A DNA stretch of 22,243 bases from a virus. Of this stretch, positions 6,812-13,235 are shown piece by piece. The stretch covers positions 1 to 22,243 of IMG/VR virus record IMGVR_UViG_3300032296_001137. One strand, written 5' to 3'. The number at the start of each line of letters is the position of its first letter. The stretch's first letter is position 1. The position numbers were made by a program, and so were the translations under genes. The notes under the pieces are model-generated. The model saw only the letters and a list, made by a program, of their open reading frames with translations. It was not told the origin of the DNA and made no database searches.

Positions 6812-7135
6812 TCAGTCTCTCCCAAGGGCTTCTTTGGCTCTCCAACCGCAGTAGTCCTGGTCTTGCCAATCTTTAGAACATAGCGTCTCACATTCGCAGG
6901 CGTACTGACGCGCCAGTTTCTTGTGCTTCTCATAAAGCTCAAGGTATCTGTCATAGTCTGACAGTCTTGAGAGCCGGATCATCGCTAGTTCTTTTTTCAA
7001 TTCTCTCACATCGCGCGTCGCATAGCGCAGCGCAAAGTAGACATGGCAAATGTCCTCATAAGTGATCGACTGCACATTATCTGGACAGTTATACATCTTC
7101 CGCATGATCTCAAGCGGCTCAAGATCGTCGTTCAT
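6812..7135 (-). CDS. hypothetical protein with C-terminal Cys cluster
   Basis: The 107-residue product starts MNDDLEPLEIMRK and has a long charged helix (residues about 40-78, including RDVRELKKELAMIRLSRL). It ends with four cysteines at 80, 82, 86 and 96 (CECETLC then YCGW), which could hold a metal ion. Two further cysteines lie at 17 and 30. The start overlaps the GapR-like gene's stop as ATGA (7132-7135), so it is probably coupled to that gene. No family is recognised. A helical body with a small metal-binding tail suggests a protein- or nucleic-acid-binding adaptor, but that is only a guess. Confidence 0.65.
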   Translation of the reverse strand: MNDDLEPLEIMRKMYNCPDNVQSITYEDICHVYFALRYATRDVRELKKELAMIRLSRLSDYDRYLELYEKHKKLARQYACECETLCSKDWQDQDYCGWRAKEALGRD

Positions 7136-7410
7136 TCGACACCTTTTGCGCGCTCGATGCTGGCTTGTCCAAGCGGAGTATCCGCCAGCATCCCAAGCGC
7201 AGACATATAGGTGTCAATTAGAGCCTGCTCTTCAGCGAGCTTGGCTGAGTCCTGCTTGCGCATAGCTACAACCCTCTTCAGCGCCTTCGCGTCGAAGCCA
7301 AGAGATTTGGCTTCTGCGTAAATGTCCTTGATAGACAAGCGCAACTCGTCGCGCTCGTCCTCCAGCTTCTCGATGCGCTGGACGATGCTATTCAACTGGT
7401 TGTTGATCAT
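7132..7410 (-). CDS. gapR: GapR-like DUF2312 nucleoid-associated protein
   Basis: The 92-residue product matches the DUF2312/GapR family across its length. Residues 10-30 read VQRIEKLEDERDELRLSIKD, followed by IYAEAKSLGFDAKALKRVV and MRKQD. The tail LIDTYMSALGMLADTPLG is also family-like. In Caulobacter, GapR forms tetramers that clamp overtwisted AT-rich DNA and stimulate gyrase and topoisomerase IV. A phage copy could relieve supercoiling ahead of phage forks or compete with the host protein. The ATG at 7410 follows GGAGG with suitable spacing. It overlaps the DUF6378-like gene by 23 bases, and its TGA overlaps the next ATG. The match rests on the motif pattern as remembered; the function in phage is inferred. 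Confidence 0.88.
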   Translation of the reverse strand: MINNQLNSIVQRIEKLEDERDELRLSIKDIYAEAKSLGFDAKALKRVVAMRKQDSAKLAEEQALIDTYMSALGMLADTPLGQASIERAKGVE

Positions 7411-7726
7411 TGGGTTCCTCCACGCGGGTGGTTTCCATTACCCTTTCCATGTGCAATTCACGGTCACTGCGCTCAAGCTCACTCACGACAAGCATGGCGT
7501 AGCCCGCAATGTCCAGCCAATGATCGCGCGCCCGCGCGTTGCCGGCCAAGATGCGGGCCTGTTTCATCGAGATCATGTCCAAGGCTTCAGCCATGTAGAA
7601 CTCCAGGTCGTTGTAGAACGAGCTAGACTTCAGCGTGTGCTTCAAGTCTTGGGACATTTTGGAGACGTACCGATAGTCTCCATGCGACTGCGCGCGTTGC
7701 TTAATGATGTCATTAACGGCGTTCAA
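7388..7726 (-). CDS. DUF6378-like phage protein
   Basis: The 112-residue protein has the layout I associate with DUF6378. An early helix carries QRAQSHGDY at residues 10-18, and a second helix has EFYMAEALDMISMKQARILAG followed by ARDHWLDIAGYAMLV at about 66-80. The His-Trp-x-Asp-Ile-Ala-Gly-Tyr core is the clearest sign. This helical arrangement also recalls MazG-like nucleotide-binding folds, but the family's reaction is not known to me. Translation starts at TTG (7726) behind AGGAGG, a strong site. The start overlaps the stop of the DnaA-domain gene by 14 bases. The C-terminal 25 residues, outside the domain, are charged and probably disordered. Confidence 0.75.
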   Translation of the reverse strand: MNAVNDIIKQRAQSHGDYRYVSKMSQDLKHTLKSSSFYNDLEFYMAEALDMISMKQARILAGNARARDHWLDIAGYAMLVVSELERSDRELHMERVMETTRVEEPNDQQPVE

Positions 7727-8108
7727 CGTAGCCTCCTCTTCTTAGGGCATGTAAGATTGACGTATGGTCGCGGTTGCAGAAGCGGCCAATCTTCGACAAA
7801 GACCAGCCGCGCCTATACAGATACCCGTATATTTCGCGCCGAACAGCGTGCGTGGGTTGAAGGCGAGAATGGTTAACAACAAGAGCCCATGTGGCTTCGT
7901 GCCTAATCAGGACAGCAGTTAGATCGTCTTTCAACTGCGGATCAGCGATAGGCGGAAGACGCGGGACGCGCTCCTCGACTTCCTTTTTCGGCTCAATATG
8001 AACAAAAAGCCTCAATTTGGGCTCTGGGGCTTTTTGCTTAACGGCAGCAGAAACCATCCGCTGACGCGCTTCTTTCCATTTCTGGTGATATTCATTGACT
8101 AGGTTCAA
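7713..8108 (-). CDS. DnaA domain IV-like DNA-binding protein
   Basis: About 131 residues from a TTG start. The C-terminal part (residues about 88-125) is a DnaA domain IV-type helix-turn-helix: VRREIYGYLYRRGWSLSKIG and then NRDHTSILHALRR, where RDHTSILH matches the DnaA signature that contacts DnaA boxes. The AAA+ ATPase of true DnaA is missing, and the N-terminal 85 residues are a charged, Pro-containing region without a domain. TTG at 8108 is preferred: it overlaps the preceding TGA (ATTGA) and follows TTGGAGAT. A more upstream ATG at 8141 would overlap the previous gene by 37 bases. It may bind DnaA boxes on phage or host DNA, as an origin or regulatory factor. No perfect DnaA box was seen here. 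Confidence 0.8.
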   Translation of the reverse strand: MNLVNEYHQKWKEARQRMVSAAVKQKAPEPKLRLFVHIEPKKEVEERVPRLPPIADPQLKDDLTAVLIRHEATWALVVNHSRLQPTHAVRREIYGYLYRRGWSLSKIGRFCNRDHTSILHALRRGGYVERR

Positions 8109-8299
8109 TGGTACATCTCCAACAGACGTGACTGCGCCCATCCGAGACTGCGAGCATAGCAAAGCTGGCCGTGAACGCTCACGGCTCGATAGGCGCGCTC
8201 ATTGTTGTGCTTGATACGGCATTTATTAACGTAGCCGACGACCTTGCCCATGTAGAAGCAGGTCCACGTTCCATCTTCATTCTTCGTAAGCTGAACCAC
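8105..8299 (-). CDS. small hypothetical phage protein behind a hairpin
   Basis: The 64-residue product begins MVQLTKNEDGTWTCFYMGKV. The pattern suggests a small beta-rich fold with an aromatic hairpin, followed by a basic helix (KCRIKHNNERAYRAV). No family is recognised. Translation starts at GTG (8299), eight bases after GGAGG. That Shine-Dalgarno lies inside the 3' arm of a perfect hairpin (8304-8334), so expression is probably controlled by RNA folding. It is the first gene after the structural block and heads the small early-type genes. Its TGA overlaps the TTG of the DnaA-domain gene. Confidence 0.7.
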   Translation of the reverse strand: MVQLTKNEDGTWTCFYMGKVVGYVNKCRIKHNNERAYRAVSVHGQLCYARSLGWAQSRLLEMYH

Positions 8300-8303
8300 G
8301 GGC

Positions 8304-8334
8304 TCTCCCTCCGCGAATCATCAACGGAGGGAGA
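8304..8334 (-). promoter_or_regulatory. hairpin that sequesters a ribosome-binding site
   Basis: On the minus strand TCTCCCTCCG (8334-8325) pairs perfectly with CGGAGGGAGA (8313-8304) around an 11-base loop. The second arm holds the GGAGGG Shine-Dalgarno of the GTG gene at 8299, and the first arm is its exact complement. It lies in the 66-bp gap that separates the last structural gene from the early block. No T-tract follows in the leftward direction, so a translational switch or an RNA end/processing element is more likely than a classical terminator. Confidence 0.6.
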
Positions 8335-8365
8335 TTGCCTGATTTCTAAGATTAGCGCAAGGGGC

Positions 8366-10453
8366 TTATTGGCCCAAAAGACCAGGGATGGTTAATCCCA
8401 GCCCTTGCGCCTCTAGCTCGCGCTTTCTTGCGCCAGCGAGTATCTGGTTCAGCATCATGTCTCTTTCGGCGCCCTGAAGAGACATCGCCTGCGCGATCTG
8501 GTTCTGGATATTCATGTTGGAGCTTTGCGTTGCTCCACGAAGCATCCTCTGACCGAGGTTTGCCGCAAGACCAGTAAGCGTAGCGCCAGTCGGAATAGTC
8601 CTGCCGGCCGTTTCCTCAAGATACTGACGAGCAAACGTAGTCGGAGCTGTTCTAGACCCAGCAACCGTCTGGCCGTAGGTTCTGGCGAATGTCTGCTCGC
8701 GCTCGATGGCATTAACCATACGATTAACGGCATCCTCACCGAACATCTCAACCATCTTGGTGCGGTTCCAATCAGTTTCGCCGCCAAGCGCCCTGCGAAG
8801 TTGAGGAAGATCGTTTACCTGAGTACCTACGGCGCGCTCAATCTCACCGCGTGCGCCTTGAACGATTTGCTGGCGAGCCTCTCCACCGCGAGCTTCAAGA
8901 GCAGCCTTGAAACGATCAGGCCAGAGAGCCTCTTTCCCACCAGCAAGCGACTGCGTGCCAAGCTCAACGCTTTCGATCTGCCGGCTGATGCGAGAGAAAG
9001 CATCATTTATTTTCTCGTAACCGGGAACCTTTAAAAGAGTATTGTTAAGCTCATTGATTACCTGCTTAGCAGCGCCTTCCTTCTTGGTGATTGCACCAGG
9101 CTGAACGCCTATCGTTGGGTTGCCAAAATCTATCAGGTTTTGAAGAGTGACCTTAGCGTCGTGAATTTTCTGCGCATTAGTCTCCAGCACCTCTGGCGTC
9201 GGAGGCGTGGCAGGAACATCGCGATAGCGAATTATAGACCCAGTGCTGGGATCAACGACTGGCTCTCGCCGGGCAGGCGATCCAGGCTTGGCAGGAGATG
9301 CGATAAGGTTTTCTCTTGCCGATCTAAGAGCTGCAGCCTGCGGGCTGTTTTTTGCAGCCGCAGAAATAAGCTCATCAACACGATTTACAACATTTGATAC
9401 GTCTAACTTTGGAGCGGCATCCCAAACGTCTGTATAAAGAGGGCTAAGATTTGATCTTGCCTCTTTCAAAGCCTGCGCGACTTCAAGCGGGTCTTTTGCC
9501 TTGCCAAGAGCAGCCTGAGTATCAACAGCCAGACGCGCCGAACGAGCAGCTTCGCGCGCCGTCAAAACGTCTTTCATGGCTTGAGTGCCAGGGCCAGGGG
9601 TTGCCGCACCCTGAGCTATAGACGTCATAGACGGTCCAATATCCGCCAACGTGGCCTCTGGACCAAGTTGAGCAAGACGCGCCCGCGCCGCTTCTGGCCC
9701 CTCCCACGCAACGCCCTGCTCCATCAAACGCTGCCCGCGCTGGGGCATTTGCTGGAACGGAGACATGGGCGCGCCAGTTGCGCGGCGATACATATCAGCA
9801 AGACCGCGCGCAATAGCGGAACCACCGGCAAATCCGCCAGTAAGCGCGCCGCCAAGAGCAGCGCCGGGAATGGCGCCGGCAACCGCGCCGGCTGCTTTAT
9901 CTGCGACCCCGCCCGTGTAAGTTTCCGATGCGCCTTGCAATCCACCCCAAATGCCGCCCTCAAAAGCGCCAAGAGCAGTTTTACCTACCCCGCCAACGCG
10001 AGGACCAAACGCGGCAAGTGGAGAAAGCCCCAAACGCATGGCTCCGACAGCCGGAGCCATAGTACCGGCCGCAGACATGGTTCCAGAAATAACGGGACCA
10101 ATGTTCTTAGCTGCCTGCTCAGTCTTGGCGACTTCTTCCTTCAGCGCCTGATCGTAAGAAACCTCGCCCAGCGTCGAGCGCGCAAGCGCGGACAGGCGGT
10201 CGTAGTTCCCAATCGTGGCGCCCTTGGCGAATTGGCGCGCCATCGAGCCAGCAGACCTTTCAATCTGCTCACCATATGGCATTGAGGTTTGCGGCGCAGC
10301 AGCCTGCATCATTCCAGTGGGAACGCCCATCGGGTCAAAGGCGAGAACCTGCGGCTGTTCAGCAGCGGGGGGCGCAACAGGCTGGCCCCTCTCCCACCAT
10401 TTCTCACGCTTTTGATCCTCAACGATCGGGGAGCTTTCCCACCAATTTGCCAT
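8366..10453 (-). CDS. large putative ejection/internal virion protein
   Basis: This 695-residue protein is the last of the structural block. Its N-terminus has two Trp-rich repeats, NWWESSPIV and KWWERGQPV, within the first 26 residues. Residues about 110-215 are Gly/Ala-rich and amphipathic to hydrophobic (GAVAGAIPGAALGGALTGG), like glycine-zipper segments of membrane-inserting proteins. The rest is mostly helical, with a Pro-containing segment (SPAKPGSPARREPV) near the middle and a Gln/Met-rich end. It is similar in size and position to P22 gp16 or T7 gp16-type proteins that leave the virion with the DNA and cross the host envelope. The ATG shares one base with the preceding stop (TAATG). 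No catalytic motif is seen. The role is inferred from composition and neighbours. Confidence 0.72.
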   Translation of the reverse strand: MANWWESSPIVEDQKREKWWERGQPVAPPAAEQPQVLAFDPMGVPTGMMQAAAPQTSMPYGEQIERSAGSMARQFAKGATIGNYDRLSALARSTLGEVSYDQALKEEVAKTEQAAKNIGPVISGTMSAAGTMAPAVGAMRLGLSPLAAFGPRVGGVGKTALGAFEGGIWGGLQGASETYTGGVADKAAGAVAGAIPGAALGGALTGGFAGGSAIARGLADMYRRATGAPMSPFQQMPQRGQRLMEQGVAWEGPEAARARLAQLGPEATLADIGPSMTSIAQGAATPGPGTQAMKDVLTAREAARSARLAVDTQAALGKAKDPLEVAQALKEARSNLSPLYTDVWDAAPKLDVSNVVNRVDELISAAAKNSPQAAALRSARENLIASPAKPGSPARREPVVDPSTGSIIRYRDVPATPPTPEVLETNAQKIHDAKVTLQNLIDFGNPTIGVQPGAITKKEGAAKQVINELNNTLLKVPGYEKINDAFSRISRQIESVELGTQSLAGGKEALWPDRFKAALEARGGEARQQIVQGARGEIERAVGTQVNDLPQLRRALGGETDWNRTKMVEMFGEDAVNRMVNAIEREQTFARTYGQTVAGSRTAPTTFARQYLEETAGRTIPTGATLTGLAANLGQRMLRGATQSSNMNIQNQIAQAMSLQGAERDMMLNQILAGARKRELEAQGLGLTIPGLLGQ

Positions 10454-11973
10454 TATGGTTTTCTCCTCAAGACGCCGAACGGATCTAGATATTCAGCCCC
10501 GCTTGGAAGAGCGTTGAACTCAGTTTCGTCTTTGGGTCTGGCAACACCGCCCCGTTGCTCAGCGCCGGCGGAAGCGCCTTTGCCCTCCGAGAATGGCCGC
10601 GCCCTTTCAGCAAGGCCAGCGAAAAGAGACTCGCCACCTTCTTTTTCTTGTCTATTCAGCTTCGCAACATAAGCATCTTCAAAGTCTGCAAAGGAAGGCT
10701 TTTTACCGGCCGCGCGCTGCTCTTCAGAATAAGCGCGCCACTCAGCCTGCTTCTGCGCCTTGCGAAGCTCGCCTCTCTTGGCGACTTCAATGGCGATAAA
10801 GTTCGCTCCAGGTTCGTTCTTAATGCTGGGCCAAATCTTTTCCAAGAAGTCGCGGTCAGCGTTCGAGAAGCTATTCGCCGGGAACCCACCAGGCCCGATA
10901 AGGCCGATGGTAAGCTCGTTGACGATCTTCTCAATAGCTTGCCCTGTAGCGGGAAGGTTCGGATCGCCGCCTATCCTCTTGATAGCTTCGTCGCTAACGC
11001 CAAGCGACCTAGCGTTTGAGATGAGATAAGACTGAATAGGGGCAAGCGCACCAGTCTTCACGCCCTGCGTCAGATCGGCCAAAAGATTAAGTTTGGCGAT
11101 GTTGTCAGGGGCGCGCGCCGCCGCCGTGCGAAGTTCAGCCTGCGCCTCGCCAAGAGCTTTACCGATGACCTTTTGTTCTTCGGTTTCGCCTGCCGGCTGA
11201 TTGATCGTAACTCCACCACCGCCAATGCCCTTAATTTCACCAGTGCGCGTGTTGCGCTGGATCATCAAAGGCATGTTTGTGTTGGGGTTGATGATAGGTT
11301 GCCCATTAGCGTCTTTTTGAGCCTCAGTGACCCACTGCTCTTCAGGGCGCAAACGGCTCTTCGACCATTCAGACCAATTAAGGCGCGCAGCCGCCTTTTC
11401 CTCGTCAGACATATCTGACTTGTCGATCATTGCCATAGCCTGCTGCCGCGCTGCCGCGTCTTCCCGTGCTTTCGCAAGAGCAGCCGCAGCCGCAGCCTGC
11501 TGGATAGGATCGCGAGAAGCTTGGGCCTGAATAACTGACCTAACGCCAGAAATTCCAAGAATATTAAACTGCTCTGGCGTCATCCCAATTTTAGACAGGT
11601 TCTCAGGGCTCTTCGCCCATTCGGACAGAGCCTTGTTCTGCTCTATCTCGCGCATCTTCTCTTGCGTTTGCGCGTTCATCAGCCTTGCCTGCTGCGAACG
11701 AAACGCAGCCTGCTCGACATTAGGAACAGCATTTCCAAGCTGGGACAGGATCTGAGCCCGCTGCGCTGGCATCTGCTTCTGACCTGCGGCAAGCAGCGTC
11801 GCGCCGACTTGGCCTAGCGTGCCAAGCATCAGCCGACGCTTCTCAGCCTCAGACAGCATGTCGTAAGGGTCAGAGGGACCAGCACCGCCAGTAGCTGACG
11901 GCTGGCCGACAAAACCAAGAAGCCCGCCAAGAGAGGAGCCGATCTGGCTCAGGAAATTAGGTTCTTCGGCCAT
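10453..11973 (-). CDS. putative internal virion/ejection protein, helical
   Basis: The 506-residue product begins with a short Gly/Leu-rich segment (LSQIGSSLGGLLGFVGQ). It continues as long Gln/Ala/Glu-rich helices (residues about 60-200, with runs such as QQAAAAAALAKAREDAAARQ). The middle (NTNMPLMIQRNTRTGEIKGI) resembles beta-hairpin linkers of virion proteins, and the C-terminus closes with FNALPSGAEYLDPFGVLRRK, an ending I have seen on phage structural proteins. The composition fits the helical ejection proteins of short-tailed phages (the P22 gp20 class). The ATG at 11973 follows AGGTGG, and the stop overlaps the next ATG by one base. No enzymatic motif is visible. Tape-measure-like or scaffold roles are alternatives. 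Confidence 0.7.
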   Translation of the reverse strand: MAEEPNFLSQIGSSLGGLLGFVGQPSATGGAGPSDPYDMLSEAEKRRLMLGTLGQVGATLLAAGQKQMPAQRAQILSQLGNAVPNVEQAAFRSQQARLMNAQTQEKMREIEQNKALSEWAKSPENLSKIGMTPEQFNILGISGVRSVIQAQASRDPIQQAAAAAALAKAREDAAARQQAMAMIDKSDMSDEEKAAARLNWSEWSKSRLRPEEQWVTEAQKDANGQPIINPNTNMPLMIQRNTRTGEIKGIGGGGVTINQPAGETEEQKVIGKALGEAQAELRTAAARAPDNIAKLNLLADLTQGVKTGALAPIQSYLISNARSLGVSDEAIKRIGGDPNLPATGQAIEKIVNELTIGLIGPGGFPANSFSNADRDFLEKIWPSIKNEPGANFIAIEVAKRGELRKAQKQAEWRAYSEEQRAAGKKPSFADFEDAYVAKLNRQEKEGGESLFAGLAERARPFSEGKGASAGAEQRGGVARPKDETEFNALPSGAEYLDPFGVLRRKP

Positions 11974-11985
11974 GATCCACCTATC

Positions 11986-13230
11986 TTAGAAGTCTGAGCC
12001 ACCAAGAAGACCGCCAGTATTCGCAGCAGCCGTTCTTGCCTGCGCTTCTGCGGAGTTAAAGATCGCATTAGTGATCGCGTTTAACGGGGTTCCCGTGTTG
12101 TAAAGGTTCGTCCAGTAAGCAGCGCCTGCCGTATCCGGGGCGCGGCCAAAAGCCATATCATAAGACTGATTGAGGATTTGCTGGAACTGTGCGGCATCAT
12201 TAGACGAGCCACCGGGTTGCTGAACAACTGGCGGCTGAACGACTGGCGGCTGAACAACTGGCGGCTGAACAACTGGCGGCTGAACAACTGGCGGCTGAAC
12301 AACTGGCGGCTGAACGAAAGGAACCTGACCGGGCGTGGTTGACGTTATCGCCGAGGCAGCAGGAGTTGTATCCGCCACTCGGTCCATGCTCTCATAGTCT
12401 TTTGATGCCGCGCTTCTCAGCCACTCAGGGACAGTAATGTTGCTTATGTCGAGCCGCTGGCGCGGCTGCGCTATCTGCTGATACGTCGCCGGAATGTCGG
12501 CAGGATTAAACTGCGGGATCATCCAAGGAAGCGCGGCCTGATAAGCAAGCGACTGCTGGAAAGCGTTCTGAATGGACGGCGGAAGGTTCTGCTGCGCGCC
12601 ATAGTTTGCAACATCGCGAACCTGACCCATGATCGGCTGCTGACCAAACTGGACTTGCCGAATACCAGCCTGCGCAGCCTGAGAGCCGGGCGTCTGAGCT
12701 TCAGCAGACCTTTGGATGTTAGCCAAAACTTCCGACCAAGTTTCTTCACCAGAAGTCAGAAGATTGGCCCAATAATCCAGACCAGCCTGATCTGGCACTC
12801 GATCAAAGTAATTGCGATAAGCGCCAGTGATAAGTGAAACAGCTTGATCGCGCGGGATGCCTTGATTGATCGGCTGTTGCACAATAGGCTGCTGTACAAC
12901 TGGAGGCTTACCAGTCGTCGTTGATCCAAGAAGCCCTTGAGCCTCCTGAGACGCACGAATAGCCGCAGCAACATCAGCCTGCGTAGCGCCACCAGAACCA
13001 AGAAGGCCAGTCCAGTATTCACGACCGGCTGTTTCTGGCGCACGGTTTAAAGATGCGGAGTATTGATCGACAACAAATGCTTCAGGCGACGAAGCAATCG
13101 CGTTTCTGACATCGGCCAAAGTCGCCTGACCAGATGCGATCACGTCTGACCAATAGTTGAGGCCAGCAGCGTCCGGGGCGCGAGCAAGTTCAGATTGATA
13201 AATTGCTGCGATTTCGTCTTGGATAGCCAT
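11986..13230 (-). CDS. DUF4214-repeat protein with PPVVQ linker
   Basis: A 414-residue protein with four DUF4214-like modules. Each has the pattern R-x-P-D/E-x-A-G-x-x-Y-W, a gap, then a helix: RAPDAAGLNYW near residue 18, RAPETAGREYW near 61, RVPDQAGLDYW near 145, and RAPDTAGAAYW near 367. Modules 2 and 3 are split by a PPVVQ/QPIVQQP linker, and module 4 follows six perfect PPVVQ units. DUF4214 occurs in large bacterial exported and S-layer-type proteins, where its role is poorly known. Here it sits between a transglycosylase and ejection-type proteins, so it may be a virion protein binding the cell envelope. The ATG follows GGGGTAAG. The function is inferred. Confidence 0.78.
   Translation of the reverse strand: MAIQDEIAAIYQSELARAPDAAGLNYWSDVIASGQATLADVRNAIASSPEAFVVDQYSASLNRAPETAGREYWTGLLGSGGATQADVAAAIRASQEAQGLLGSTTTGKPPVVQQPIVQQPINQGIPRDQAVSLITGAYRNYFDRVPDQAGLDYWANLLTSGEETWSEVLANIQRSAEAQTPGSQAAQAGIRQVQFGQQPIMGQVRDVANYGAQQNLPPSIQNAFQQSLAYQAALPWMIPQFNPADIPATYQQIAQPRQRLDISNITVPEWLRSAASKDYESMDRVADTTPAASAITSTTPGQVPFVQPPVVQPPVVQPPVVQPPVVQPPVVQPPVVQQPGGSSNDAAQFQQILNQSYDMAFGRAPDTAGAAYWTNLYNTGTPLNAITNAIFNSAEAQARTAAANTGGLLGGSDF
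12221..12310 (-). repeat. 15-bp tandem repeat, six units, in the DUF4214 gene
   Basis: Six back-to-back copies of TGAACAACTGGCGGC (plus-strand reading) differ at a single base in the second unit. They encode PPVVQ on the minus strand and stay in frame because the unit is five codons. Near-identity at the DNA level suggests recent slippage expansion of a flexible linker rather than old divergence. Confidence 0.92.
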
Positions 13231-13235
13231 GTTTC

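Noticed and set aside
6682-6954. Leftward open frame of about 90 codons
   Set aside because: It overlaps two better-supported genes in another frame, lacks a ribosome site, and has Arg/Ser-rich shadow composition.
8335-8366. Possible promoter (TTGCGC with a weak -10) before the early block
   Set aside because: The -10 candidate CAATCT matches the consensus poorly, and no second example of the motif was found, so it is not listed as a feature.
9581-10285. Rightward open frame of about 234 codons
   Set aside because: It is antisense to the large ejection-like protein and is very Arg/Ser-rich, as expected for a shadow frame in GC-rich DNA.
12221-12310. CRISPR-like array
   Set aside because: The units are 15 bp and contiguous, without spacers, and keep an open frame encoding PPVVQ, so it is a coding tandem repeat.
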